From CAZCVI01 sp964502145 (GTDB lineage: Bacteria; Acidobacteriota; Aminicenantia; UBA2199): a DNA stretch of 64,000 nt. Under the pieces are notes generated by a model. It was not told where the DNA came from. It was given only the letters and a program-made list of their open reading frames with translations, and did not search any database. The position numbers were made by a program, and so were the translations under genes. The stretch lies in NCBI GenBank assembly GCA_964502145.1, contig CAZCVI010000030.1, positions 1-64,000 on the forward strand, given 5' to 3'. Positions 56,198 to 64,000 of this stretch are shown here, in pieces. The first letter of the stretch is position 1, and each line of letters begins with the position of its first letter.

Positions 56198-58219
56198 TTA
56201 AATTCTTGCGGCGATTATTTCCGCGATATCTTTAACGGTGATCGCATCATCTTTTTCTTTATCTTTGATACCGTCGCCCAGCATGGTCATGCAGAAAGGG
56301 CAGGCTGTACATACTGTATCGGCACCAGTAGCAATCGCTTGTTCTGTGCGGCTGTGGTTAATGCGGGTGCCCAGTTTTTCTTCTGTCCACATCAAACCAC
56401 CACCCGCGCCACAGCAAAGACTATGAAAATGGTTCTCTTTCATTTCTTGCAAGTGTGCCCCTGTTCCCAAGATCACCTCGCGGGGCGCTTCAAACAGCGT
56501 GTTATGGCGACCGAGGTAACACGGATCATGGAACGTGACCACGGGTGGCGTTTCATTCTGGGTTATAGCGGAGAGTTTAAGTTTTCCTGTTGCCAATAAT
56601 TGGGCAATCAGTTCGCTGTGGTGCAGTACTTCGACATTAAAATCAGTGATACCCGCTTGTTTCGCAAATTCGGGGTATTCGTTTTTGAATGTATTATACC
56701 CATGGGGGCAAGTAACAAGTATTTTTTGGATATGATAGTTTTTAAATAGTTCGATATTGCTTTGGGCCAGCATTTGGAACATGTATTCATTGCCTAAACG
56801 TCGGGGTTGATCGCCGCAACAGTTTTCTTGCGCACCGAGGATACCAAAATTAATGCCCGCATGATTAAGAATTTTAATCATCGCGAGCGTCACTTTTTTG
56901 GCCCGCTCATCAAAGGAACCCGCGCACCCTACCCAGAACAATAAATCGACATTACTATCATTGGCCAGTAGTTTTATAGCCAATCCTTCGGCCCAATTGC
57001 CGCGAGTATGCGCACCAAAGCCCCAGGGATTGCTGTTGGTCTCGACGTTACGGAAAAAAGTGCCCAACTCTTCGGGGAATCTGGATTCCATGAGTGTTTC
57101 ACTTTGTCTGACACCGATAATTTTCGGGATATGTTCGTTTTTCACCGGGCACACAAACATGCATGCGCCGCAGGTGGTGCAGGCCCATATTTCCTCTGGC
57201 TTATAGGTTTCGTTGATCAGTGCGGGCAGATTATTCTCCGAGTTCTCGGTTTCCCCGGTGTTTTTCTTTAATATAGCCTTTTTATTTTTGAGCATATGCC
57301 ATTTCAGGTTAAGGATAATGTTTTTCGGGGAGAGTGGTTTGCCCGTTCGGTTGGCTGGGCAGTAGTCATCGCATCTGCCGCATTCCATGCAGGCAAAAGA
57401 ATCCAGATGATCTTTCCAGGTCATGTCTGTGATATTTACAATGCCGAATTTTTCCGCCGTGTCCATGTCAATCTTTAAGGGTTTGAGAAATCCCGTGCTT
57501 TTATAGTTTTGGCAAGCCAGGTTGATGGGACCAAAGAACATGTGGGCATATTTAGAACGGGGGACATAAATCACGAACCAAAAGACATTGATGATATGAA
57601 TCCACCACCATATTTTAACGGTGGTTTCTGAAACAGGATTAAAACCAGACATCCATTGCGCAATCCATTGACCAATAAAAGCGGAGTACGTATGATCGCT
57701 ATTGTGGGCGATTACTGCCCCCTCGTAAGCAAAAAATGTCAGGGTCACAGTAATTAACAACGTATAGATCATGCCCGATTCGAAAGAGGGATAGGTATAC
57801 GATTTAGGCCGAAACACCCAGCGCCTGATAATAAAATAAAGGGTGGCTAAAATCACGAGAATACCAAGTATATCGGCAGTGGCGGAATGAATATGACGAA
57901 TCAAACCATGCCCATAAAAATTCCAGTTGGGATTAAACCCTTCCAAGATATGGTTCAGGCTCACTGTATCAAACGTCAGCGAGCCATAAAGCAGAAAGAT
58001 GTGAACAATACCGGTAAAAACCCGCTCTTTTTTCACGGAACAGAGCAGAAAAAAGAAAGAGAATACAGCGTCGCGAATGCGTTTAAGCATATTGTCCCTG
58101 CGATTTTCAGGTTGGGCAGCGGTGATCAATTGATAACGAAGGATAATGGGCTGAAAGAAACCGTAAAAGGTTAATATCAGCAGGATAAAAAAGACGATAA
58201 CTTCAAGCCAATGCAACAT
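56198..58219 (-). CDS. Membrane-bound Fe-S oxidoreductase, HdrD-like with CCG domains
   Basis: A 673-residue fusion. The N-terminal 240 residues hold about five membrane helices resembling the nitrate reductase gamma / DsrM type. Then come two 4Fe-4S motifs, CMECGRCDDYCP (about residue 277) and CTTCGACMFVCP (about 350), and two cysteine-rich CCG domains (ENCCGDQ about 467, CCGAGGG about 600). This is the layout of heterodisulfide-reductase-related proteins that pass electrons between the quinone pool and soluble partners; the partner is unknown. AGGAGG lies four to five bases before the ATG. It sits 23 bases upstream of the S9 peptidase, so the two could be co-transcribed. Confidence 0.9.
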   Translation of the reverse strand: MLHWLEVIVFFILLILTFYGFFQPIILRYQLITAAQPENRRDNMLKRIRDAVFSFFFLLCSVKKERVFTGIVHIFLLYGSLTFDTVSLNHILEGFNPNWNFYGHGLIRHIHSATADILGILVILATLYFIIRRWVFRPKSYTYPSFESGMIYTLLITVTLTFFAYEGAVIAHNSDHTYSAFIGQWIAQWMSGFNPVSETTVKIWWWIHIINVFWFVIYVPRSKYAHMFFGPINLACQNYKSTGFLKPLKIDMDTAEKFGIVNITDMTWKDHLDSFACMECGRCDDYCPANRTGKPLSPKNIILNLKWHMLKNKKAILKKNTGETENSENNLPALINETYKPEEIWACTTCGACMFVCPVKNEHIPKIIGVRQSETLMESRFPEELGTFFRNVETNSNPWGFGAHTRGNWAEGLAIKLLANDSNVDLLFWVGCAGSFDERAKKVTLAMIKILNHAGINFGILGAQENCCGDQPRRLGNEYMFQMLAQSNIELFKNYHIQKILVTCPHGYNTFKNEYPEFAKQAGITDFNVEVLHHSELIAQLLATGKLKLSAITQNETPPVVTFHDPCYLGRHNTLFEAPREVILGTGAHLQEMKENHFHSLCCGAGGGLMWTEEKLGTRINHSRTEQAIATGADTVCTACPFCMTMLGDGIKDKEKDDAITVKDIAEIIAARI

Positions 58220-58306
58220 GAGTCCTCCTTATACCGTTTAATTCATAACATTTTTAAAAAGGTAGTTTACCATAAAAAGAGCGGGGATGCAATCCGTGTA
58301 AAGTGG

Positions 58307-58465
58307 CCTGAATCCACTGCCAAATTTCTGAAATCGTTGTGGACGATATGGACTTAGTGGACGACATGGACGATGTGGAGCAAAAACAAAAGCATTTTTT
58401 TGTCCATATCGTCCACTAAGTCCATATCGTCCATGTTTTTCCACAAATCTGATGGTAAATCCAGG
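58307..58465 (+). repeat. 159-bp TIR hairpin element, copy 4 (divergent arms)
   Basis: The left end CCTGAATCCACTGCCAA (58307-58323) matches the family TIR. The right end (58450-58465, TGATGGTAAATCCAGG) is a weaker match. The arms are built from different units: GTGGACGATATGGACTTAG facing its complement TCCATATCGTCCAC around an A/T-rich loop. Only the frame and length are shared with copies 1 and 2. Confidence 0.65.
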
Positions 58466-58483
58466 GTGGGCTTAGAAATGAGC

Positions 58484-58519
58484 AAAAAAAAAGGCAGGAG
58501 TGAAACACTCCTGCCTTTT
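58484..58519 (-). terminator. Rho-independent terminator of the beta-propeller gene
   Basis: A perfect 10-bp stem (GGCAGGAGTG at 58493-58502, CACTCCTGCC at 58506-58515) with a three-base loop. On the minus strand it is followed by nine T residues. It lies 25 bases past the stop of the beta-propeller gene. The plus strand has a T4 run only. Confidence 0.9.
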
Positions 58520-58544
58520 GTATTTATAGACTCGTTTGTGACTA

Positions 58545-59669
58545 TTACACGCTGGGTTTGGTGATCTTATACTTTACCAGTTTCCCTTCTCCTTCTTCAT
58601 CTTCGACGAACACATAGAGATAGTTGCCCTTAAAAACAGGCGGATCAAAGAGTTTGAGTCCGCCGGGTAATTTGATGGCGGCATGATAGAGATATTTGCC
58701 ATCAGGGGAAAAGATATCAAGTTCTTGGCCGGTTTCGTTGGTTGGATCGGTGAGATATACATAGATTAAACCGGATTCATCAATCCTTAAACCACTGAAA
58801 TAGGTGCATTGGTCGGACATATTCTTGACCATTTGATCTACCAGCTCCTTTGGCATTGGGCTGCCATTAAGCTTGATACTTTCAAATCGTTTGCGCTTGG
58901 CTGTTTCGGAAATTTTCTTCGGTTCGGTGCCCTGGATGGAAAACGAGGAGATTAATTTACCATCCAGGCCGGTTTTTTGGATATAGTATTTGCCATTCTG
59001 CCCAAAATAGAGTTTATCCCCTTCATTGATGAGGATCAACATGGGTGTGGTGTTGGCATCTTTGATAACCACGGCAATATTGCTGGTAGAAGCAGTGAGA
59101 GGTTTTTCTGATTCGATTTCCTTGATGTTCGTCCATTGTTTCGTCGGGATATCGTATAACTTTATTTTCTCGGTATTTTTTGTTTTTGAATCTTCGGGCT
59201 GTACGATTAACACTCGGTTCTCAGTTAAAAACCCACGAGGAAAATAACGACCACCGAGATTGATAGACTTTTCGTATTTCCCATCTTTAAAGAAAAAATG
59301 CAGTATCCCAAAATCAGCGACCACAAGATAACGACCAATCAGAAAAAATTCATCGCCCCGCTTGTATTCTCCAGGCCCTTCTCCGCGCTTACCAAAGGAG
59401 TACAGGAACTTTCCTTCGGGACTAAACACAAAATACTTGAAATGCTTGCTGTCAAAGACAAAAATTTTCCCGTTATCATCGACTCGTAGCCTTGAAACTT
59501 CTGCCAGAGCCTCATCTTTGGCATTAAATGCTTCCCATACGGGTTGTAGGCGAAAATCCCACACCCCGTTTTGGGGTTTGGCCCCGTTTTTTACTTCAGC
59601 CCAGCCATTCACGCTGAAGATTCCCATAAGAAATAGAATCACCACACCCAAAACCGTTATTTGTCTCAT
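58545..59669 (-). CDS. 6-bladed beta-propeller protein, exported
   Basis: A 374-residue protein with a signal peptide (about residues 1-24, ITVLGVVILFLMGIFSVNGWA). It has NHL/6-bladed propeller sequence (VDDNGKIFVFDSKHFKYFVFSPEGKFL; IDESGLIYVYLTDP; FSPDGKYLY). Such proteins, often many per genome, are typical of Aminicenantes and Bacteroidetes and have no known enzymatic role. AGGAGG lies seven bases before the ATG. A strong terminator follows, so it appears monocistronic. Confidence 0.8.
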   Translation of the reverse strand: MRQITVLGVVILFLMGIFSVNGWAEVKNGAKPQNGVWDFRLQPVWEAFNAKDEALAEVSRLRVDDNGKIFVFDSKHFKYFVFSPEGKFLYSFGKRGEGPGEYKRGDEFFLIGRYLVVADFGILHFFFKDGKYEKSINLGGRYFPRGFLTENRVLIVQPEDSKTKNTEKIKLYDIPTKQWTNIKEIESEKPLTASTSNIAVVIKDANTTPMLILINEGDKLYFGQNGKYYIQKTGLDGKLISSFSIQGTEPKKISETAKRKRFESIKLNGSPMPKELVDQMVKNMSDQCTYFSGLRIDESGLIYVYLTDPTNETGQELDIFSPDGKYLYHAAIKLPGGLKLFDPPVFKGNYLYVFVEDEEGEGKLVKYKITKPSV

Positions 59670-59784
59670 CTGTTTTCCTCCTGATGCTCGTTTTGATATC
59701 CTATATTGATGGAATATAATAATCCTACTACTTTAAAAACTTTAAGACGCGGAACATGCTTAAAAAGTTTCCGAAGCCCCGTAT

Positions 59785-60522
59785 TTATTTGTATTCGGCC
59801 AAGTATTGGGCGGATTTTAAGGTGCATTCGCCGTGGTATTGGATTTTGCGTGTGAAGGCGCGGATCAATTTCGCTGTTTCGATATGGTTTTTCCAGGTAT
59901 TGAGTTCTTGGGGGGAGTGATGTTCGGTCCATTTAATATAGTCCAGCTCGTTTTTGTGCAGGATTTGGGTTTCGTTGGTGATGCATTTATGGCACAGTAT
60001 GCCCTGGTAATCGGATTTGAACCAAGCTTGTTGGAGGCCGTGGTCATAACAATTATAACACAGGGTCGGGTCGAACATCATGCCTTCAATACGTAACACC
60101 CACACCAAACAATAGAGCAACAACAAATCCATGTCGACGCCTAGCTGGCGGTGGGTCAAAATGGTATGTATCAAGCGGTACAAACGATTATCATTATGAT
60201 TATAGGGGACAAAACTAAGAAACACGTCGGCAATGAGATAAAAATAAAAAATATTTTCGGGTGCGGACACAATGGTGAAATAACTGTTGATAATTTCGCC
60301 TTTTGAGATAGTGATCAGTTCTTTGTTTTCTTTCCAATAGTAGTAGAATTCGCCCTCGGTGAACATTTCGAAGAGTGAACCGAACCGGTTCCTGGCTTTC
60401 ATGGAACCGGGGGCAATCGCACGGATAATGCCTTGTCCATCGGTGAGGAGATGAACAAGGCGGTCTTGTTCGCTGAGTGTGGAACTACCCAAAACAAAGG
60501 CCCGTGTGCTAGCGATGGGCAT
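59785..60522 (-). CDS. recO: DNA repair protein RecO
   Basis: A 245-residue RecO, of the usual length. The N-terminal OB-fold is recognisable from ASTRAFVLGSSTLSEQDRLVHLLT and GIIRAIAPGSMKARNRFGS. A zinc-binding-type pair CYNC and CHKC sits near residues 150-175, as in other RecO proteins. RecO loads RecA onto SSB-coated DNA with RecR in the RecFOR pathway. It lies 78 bases downstream of the radical SAM gene on the same strand and may be the last gene of that operon. The 115 bases between it and the beta-propeller gene hold no clear feature beyond that gene's ribosome-binding site. Confidence 0.9.
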   Translation of the reverse strand: MPIASTRAFVLGSSTLSEQDRLVHLLTDGQGIIRAIAPGSMKARNRFGSLFEMFTEGEFYYYWKENKELITISKGEIINSYFTIVSAPENIFYFYLIADVFLSFVPYNHNDNRLYRLIHTILTHRQLGVDMDLLLLYCLVWVLRIEGMMFDPTLCYNCYDHGLQQAWFKSDYQGILCHKCITNETQILHKNELDYIKWTEHHSPQELNTWKNHIETAKLIRAFTRKIQYHGECTLKSAQYLAEYK

Positions 60523-60600
60523 GGTGGTTTATTCCTGTAGAACACAAAATATGGTCTGCCAAACTAACTGTTTCATGAGGATAATGTAACACAGAACGAA

Positions 60601-61668
60601 TCAAAGTGCAATGACGGTTACATTTTTATTAATTGATTTTTTGATTCTTCTGGAGAAAAGTTTGGCATAGATGTTTCCGATATAGACGTCGGTTTTTTTT
60701 AAATCTGCAAAATCGTTGCTGGCGACATTAAAACGGGGCGAAGCGATTTCCCCACCGGTGACTTCGAAACCTAAATAATCAATGTTGTTTTCTGCGGCCA
60801 ATGTTTTGGCTTGATTCATTTCTTCAGCAGAATCATTCCACGAAAAAAGGATATATTTCCAGATAATCACGGGTAATACTAATCCTAACTGGTTGCGTTG
60901 GGCAATAATTTTTTTCATCAGTGCGAGTGCCAGATTAAAATCAGCATGTGGGCCCATGTATTTCTCAACACTTTCTTGACTGGCGCCATGAACAGAAACG
61001 ACTAACATGTCGGGTTGAGCCAAGACCAATTCTTTTATTTTTGCAGGGGAATTTAATGGTAATAAATTGGTGGCAATGATCAGATTGATATCTGGGTTCA
61101 TTGCTGTCACAAAGGAGCAGAACTCGATTGCGCCGGGATGTAGAAATGTTTCGCCATAATTAAAAAGCTTGATCATTTCTAATTTTTCTAAATAGGGGGT
61201 GATCCATGTTTTAAATTTATCAATATCAATGAACCTGCTTTTTTCGACTTTTTGATGTTGCGCGCGTTTTGTGTTACGAACCCCGGTGGAACAGCCGACG
61301 CAGGTCAGATTGCAGGCGGTGGTGAGTTCAATAATTAATCCTTTTGGTGCTATGTCCAAATTGAGGTATTTATCTATTTCTTCTGCGGAGGGGTTTTCGT
61401 GTAGAAAATAATCGTAAAACGCCTCGCCTTTTACAATTCTTCTTCGTGAATTAAAACAATGCAGGCATTCGGGTACCTGGGTTGGATCGGTGGCTAGTTT
61501 TTGTTTAAAAAGCCGCAGTTTCTTTAATACTTCAGCGAAATTATCCTGGTAAATATTTGCAAAGGTATTATTTCCCGCCGGGTCCATGCAGCAGGAAGTT
61601 ATTCTACCGTCTGATAGAATAACCATCTCGGACAATACCATGGTGCAAATAAATTTCTCTTTATCCAT
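60601..61668 (-). CDS. Radical SAM protein with N-terminal SPASM-like cysteines
   Basis: A 355-residue radical SAM enzyme. The cluster motif is CNLTCVGC (CxxxCxxC, about 120 residues in), followed by FNYGETFLHP, typical of SPASM/twitch radical SAM proteins. Extra cysteines precede the core: FICTMV, GRITSCCMD and CLHCFNSRR. These look like the auxiliary-cluster (SPASM) region, which is normally C-terminal, so the order appears swapped. The frame is open from 61683, overlapping the methyltransferase stop. The ATG at 61668 has GGAG six bases ahead and is preferred. In an operon with glycosyltransferases and a methyltransferase it may modify a sugar or lipid-linked glycan; the substrate is unknown. 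Confidence 0.8.
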   Translation of the reverse strand: MDKEKFICTMVLSEMVILSDGRITSCCMDPAGNNTFANIYQDNFAEVLKKLRLFKQKLATDPTQVPECLHCFNSRRRIVKGEAFYDYFLHENPSAEEIDKYLNLDIAPKGLIIELTTACNLTCVGCSTGVRNTKRAQHQKVEKSRFIDIDKFKTWITPYLEKLEMIKLFNYGETFLHPGAIEFCSFVTAMNPDINLIIATNLLPLNSPAKIKELVLAQPDMLVVSVHGASQESVEKYMGPHADFNLALALMKKIIAQRNQLGLVLPVIIWKYILFSWNDSAEEMNQAKTLAAENNIDYLGFEVTGGEIASPRFNVASNDFADLKKTDVYIGNIYAKLFSRRIKKSINKNVTVIAL

Positions 61669-61679
61669 TAATGTCTCCA

Positions 61680-62471
61680 TCACCGTTCATTGAGGAAGTT
61701 ATTAAAGCCACTTGTTCTGCGTCCTACAACGGTAAACATATTCATGGTATAGTTACCGAATTTTTGCGCGTGATAGTTCACAGACGTTGTTCCGAATCCA
61801 AGAATGCTAATCATATTAATAATCGCTTGGGGAGAAAACTGCCACCATGTATCAAATCTATTTTCATTCTTGGGGTCAGGCAAAAATTTCAGCAATGGCT
61901 GGTTATTTTGTTTGGCTTCATCATCGCCTAAAAGATCGGTGATAATCACTGTTTCTCGTGCGAATTGGGTGCCGGTTTGTAATGCGAGGAAGGGGTCACG
62001 GACATGCAATAATATGGCGCCAAAAGTAACGATTTCCACCGGCCCGATTTCTACTGGAATATGATAAATATCGCCATACACGACTTTCGCCTGGGAATGA
62101 AGCAAACGATGGCCAAACCAGAACGCATTGTTTAATTTTTCGGTCCAGTGTTTTTTGGATTCCAATGTGTCGGCTGGATTTTTTAAGGGATGGGGGACAA
62201 CGTCCCAGCTATCGTCTTTGGAAAGATCATAGGCAATAACAGACGCGCCTGCTTTTTCCATTTCAAAACAGAGTGCGCCATTGGCGGTTCCGATTTCCAA
62301 GACTTTTTTATCCTTAAAATCCACGCCGCCAAAGTATTCTGCGTTTTTACCGCGCAGGTCCCAGCTTCCATTTATTGTACCATAGTCAGGCAGGTCTATA
62401 GTATGATAAAAATAACACTCTTTTATATCGGTTACCAGTTTAGGTTCAGCGAATAGTGATTGTTCGTTCAT
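61680..62471 (-). CDS. CmoB-like (DUF1698-type) SAM methyltransferase
   Basis: A 263-residue class I methyltransferase. YFYHTIDLPDYGTINGSWDLRG before the SAM motif is typical of the CmoB/DUF1698 group. Motif I is VLEIGTANGAL, with AYDLSKDD at the second strand. CmoB itself carboxymethylates tRNA wobble uridine, but its genomic relatives in glycan operons methylate other substrates, so I do not assign a target. GGAG lies six bases before the ATG at 62471; the frame is open from 62483. The stop overlaps the start region of the radical SAM gene. Confidence 0.75.
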   Translation of the reverse strand: MNEQSLFAEPKLVTDIKECYFYHTIDLPDYGTINGSWDLRGKNAEYFGGVDFKDKKVLEIGTANGALCFEMEKAGASVIAYDLSKDDSWDVVPHPLKNPADTLESKKHWTEKLNNAFWFGHRLLHSQAKVVYGDIYHIPVEIGPVEIVTFGAILLHVRDPFLALQTGTQFARETVIITDLLGDDEAKQNNQPLLKFLPDPKNENRFDTWWQFSPQAIINMISILGFGTTSVNYHAQKFGNYTMNMFTVVGRRTSGFNNFLNER

Positions 62472-62504
62472 GATTATCTCCAATTTATTTGATACGTTGT
62501 TCTT

Positions 62505-63326
62505 TTATGTGTTTTGAAGCATGCGGTATATAATTCCTGGCAGATGGTCAACCACTTCTTTAATATAGAATTTGTCGATTTCCTTTTTCCTCAATTGTCC
62601 ATTAGTCCCATACTCTCGTGCAATGCGCCATTGTTCCATCAAGCTTCTGAATTGCCGTTTGATGGAAATACCACCATCGGCATACACGCATATAAACTCA
62701 TTCAAGTAGAAAAATTTCTTTTTCTCCCTGTAAGCATTAATAATAAAATGATAATCGGAAGCTGATTTATAGTTATGACTGAATTTTTGTTCTGCTAATA
62801 CCTGGGTGCGGGTGAACAAACTTTGGTGTGAAAAAGCCATGCATTGCCATAATGTATCGAGCGGATTTGCTTTTAAAGGCACGATAGTACCATTGGCAAA
62901 GTGAAAATAAAAATCCCCATATAATAAATCGCTATCCTCGGGGAATCGTGGCGCTTCAAAAACAGTTTGCAGGACATTTTCATGACAAAACAAATCACCA
63001 GCATTCAAAAAATTAATCCACTGACCACGTGCTAAATCAATGGCGGTGTTCATGCCATAATAAACGCCTTTATCTTTCACACTGAGCCAATAATCAATGA
63101 CCGGGTTATACTTTTTTATAATGTCCAGGCTGCCATCGGTTGAACCGCCATCAATGATAATATACTCGATGTTTTCATAGGTTTGGGAGAGCACGCTGTG
63201 TATTGTTTTTTCCAATTGGGTGGCGGCATTGCGCACTACGGTTGCCACTGTTACCAAGGGTTTGCTTACGGTGGATTCTTTATAGATGCCGTTCATACGG
63301 CGGCCACCTTCGCTGAAGGGGTTCAT
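62505..63326 (-). CDS. Family 2 glycosyltransferase
   Basis: A 273-residue GT-A fold enzyme with VTVATVVRNAATQLEKTIHSVLSQTY at the start, then IIIDGGSTDGSLDII and WINFLNAGD (the DxD-equivalent region). It resembles WcaA/WcaE-type enzymes that add a sugar from an NDP donor in polysaccharide or O-antigen assembly. The frame extends upstream to 63383, but the ATG at 63326 has GGAG eight bases ahead and is preferred. It follows the family 1 glycosyltransferase on the minus strand, with element copy 3 in between. Confidence 0.9.
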   Translation of the reverse strand: MNPFSEGGRRMNGIYKESTVSKPLVTVATVVRNAATQLEKTIHSVLSQTYENIEYIIIDGGSTDGSLDIIKKYNPVIDYWLSVKDKGVYYGMNTAIDLARGQWINFLNAGDLFCHENVLQTVFEAPRFPEDSDLLYGDFYFHFANGTIVPLKANPLDTLWQCMAFSHQSLFTRTQVLAEQKFSHNYKSASDYHFIINAYREKKKFFYLNEFICVYADGGISIKRQFRSLMEQWRIAREYGTNGQLRKKEIDKFYIKEVVDHLPGIIYRMLQNT

Positions 63327-63341
63327 TTGTTTTTCTCCTTT

Positions 63342-63553
63342 ATTGTATTGGATGCCAGTTCTTTGAGAGTAGCGGAAAAGCACGTGGGAGGAATGGGAGA
63401 ATGGGAAGTATGGGAGTTATGGGAATTATGGGAGTTATGCGAGGAATGGGAGGAATGGGATTTAATTGTTTATCCCATAATTCCCAGAATTCCCATAACT
63501 CCCAGAATTCCCATAACTCCCATAACTCCCATTAACTTGGTGGTGAATCCAGA
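63342..63553 (-). repeat. TIR hairpin element, copy 3 (reverse orientation, about 210 bp)
   Basis: Reading the minus strand, the left end CTGGATTCACCACCAAG matches copy 2. The inner right part CTCCCACGTGCTTTTCCGC, then TACTCTCAAAGAAC, matches the conserved right flank of copies 1 and 2. The arms are runs of ATGGGAGTT/ATGGGAATT-type units facing their complements. It is longer than copies 1 and 2 by about 50 bases, i.e. five or six extra units. Confidence 0.75.
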
Positions 63554-64000
63554 TTGTATTCTCTTCCAAAATCCAACCTTTTCTACGGGTTGTCTAATAA
63601 AATCAATCATCTCTTTTTCAGCTAATTGCCATAACGCATACCCATTTTTAATGTATTCTGCTGCATTCCCACCGATTTCTGCGGCTTTAGAAAAATCCAG
63701 GGGGGTGGGATGATCGGGATCATATATTAATCCGGTCTTTCCATGGGCTACATATTCATTCATTGTGGGATTATTGGGAACAACCACACATTTCCCAAGC
63801 CGCATGGCTTCCAAAAAAGACATGCCAATACCTTCATATAATCGGGGTGCAAAAAAAACAGTGCTGGCATTTAATAATTTACAGTATTCGGCGCTATCCG
63901 CGAACCATTGGGAAACAGTGATATGATACTTATTTATCTCTTCGGGCGAGGGGAGAACCACCGGGTAATCACCAGGGGGATCGACAGCGGCATGAATATG
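63470..64000 (-). CDS. Family 1 glycosyltransferase, partial (runs off right edge)
   Basis: At least 176 residues of the C-terminal half of a GT-B glycosyltransferase. Visible are VFFAPRLYEGIGMSFLEAMRLGKCVVVPNN (the E-x7-E region that binds the nucleotide sugar) and NEYVAHGKTGLIYDPD. The frame is open to the window edge, so the start lies outside. The last 25 residues or so (KLMGVMGVMGILGVMGILGIMG) are translated from hairpin element copy 3. The original C-terminus has been replaced or extended. It is the most upstream visible gene of the minus-strand glycan operon. Confidence 0.85.
   Translation of the reverse strand, partial: HIHAAVDPPGDYPVVLPSPEEINKYHITVSQWFADSAEYCKLLNASTVFFAPRLYEGIGMSFLEAMRLGKCVVVPNNPTMNEYVAHGKTGLIYDPDHPTPLDFSKAAEIGGNAAEYIKNGYALWQLAEKEMIDFIRQPVEKVGFWKRIQSGFTTKLMGVMGVMGILGVMGILGIMG

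Noticed and set aside
63183..63713. Plus-strand 176-codon ORF with VWELWELWELCEEWEEWD-like repeats
   Set aside because: It is a translation of hairpin element copy 3 and the antisense of two glycosyltransferase genes.

Overview
The window reads as bacterial genomic DNA of moderate GC. It combines a very large nonribosomal peptide synthetase (NRPS) locus, a repeat-rich accessory island, and ordinary chromosomal genes. The mix resembles uncultured lineages such as Candidatus Aminicenantes or related Acidobacteriota: a 6-bladed beta-propeller lipoprotein/secreted-type protein, an S9 peptidase, an HdrD-like Fe-S membrane protein, TPR remnants, multicopy AAA-ATPase_like/PD-(D/E)XK genes, and abundant CACGAATTACACGAA-type hairpins. 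This placement is an inference from gene content; no marker gene in the window proves it.

Region 1 (1-39.5 kb, + strand) is one NRPS operon. A consensus promoter with an extended -10 (63-91) precedes a synthetase of about 10,218 residues with eight complete modules and a terminal condensation (C) domain. A cobalamin-binding radical SAM enzyme follows, then a second NRPS with two modules and a thioesterase. Hand-read adenylation codes give: X1, D-X2, D-Leu, Pro, Orn-like, Ile/Val, methylated Ile-like, Pro, Val, Orn-like. The D-Leu-Pro and Pro-Val-Orn stretches recall gramicidin S/tyrocidine. The first C domain has DCL-type motifs, so a separate initiation module may exist outside the window. 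Module 7 has a methyltransferase inserted between adenylation motifs a2 and a3. A 2.75 kb PCP-E-C block is present twice without a difference I could find.

Region 2 (39.5-49 kb) is an accessory island. It holds three AAA-ATPase_like/PD-(D/E)XK genes, of which the third is a mosaic of the other two. It also has an Rpn/YhgA-like nuclease gene, a DUF433/DUF5615 toxin-antitoxin pair, a broken TPR gene, nested hairpin repeats, and a phased array of 20-bp units with a TTCG core. The five intact promoter-bearing genes share a TTGAAA-(16/17)-TATAAT promoter. Two of them appear to be leaderless.

Region 3 (49-60.6 kb) is mostly ordinary: an ABC-2 type exporter pair, a GT5 glycogen/starch-synthase-like enzyme, an LRR-like repeat protein, a hemolysin III family membrane protein, an S9 peptidase, an Fe-S membrane oxidoreductase, a beta-propeller protein and RecO. 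Region 4 (60.6-64 kb, - strand) is an apparent operon of two glycosyltransferases, a CmoB-like methyltransferase and a radical SAM protein, continuing past the right edge.

Four copies of a roughly 160-210 bp element with terminal inverted repeats (CCTGAATYCACYGCCAA) and hairpin arms made of tandem 9-mers are spread over regions 1-4. One supplies the C-terminus of a glycosyltransferase, and one begins directly after the NRPS stop codon.
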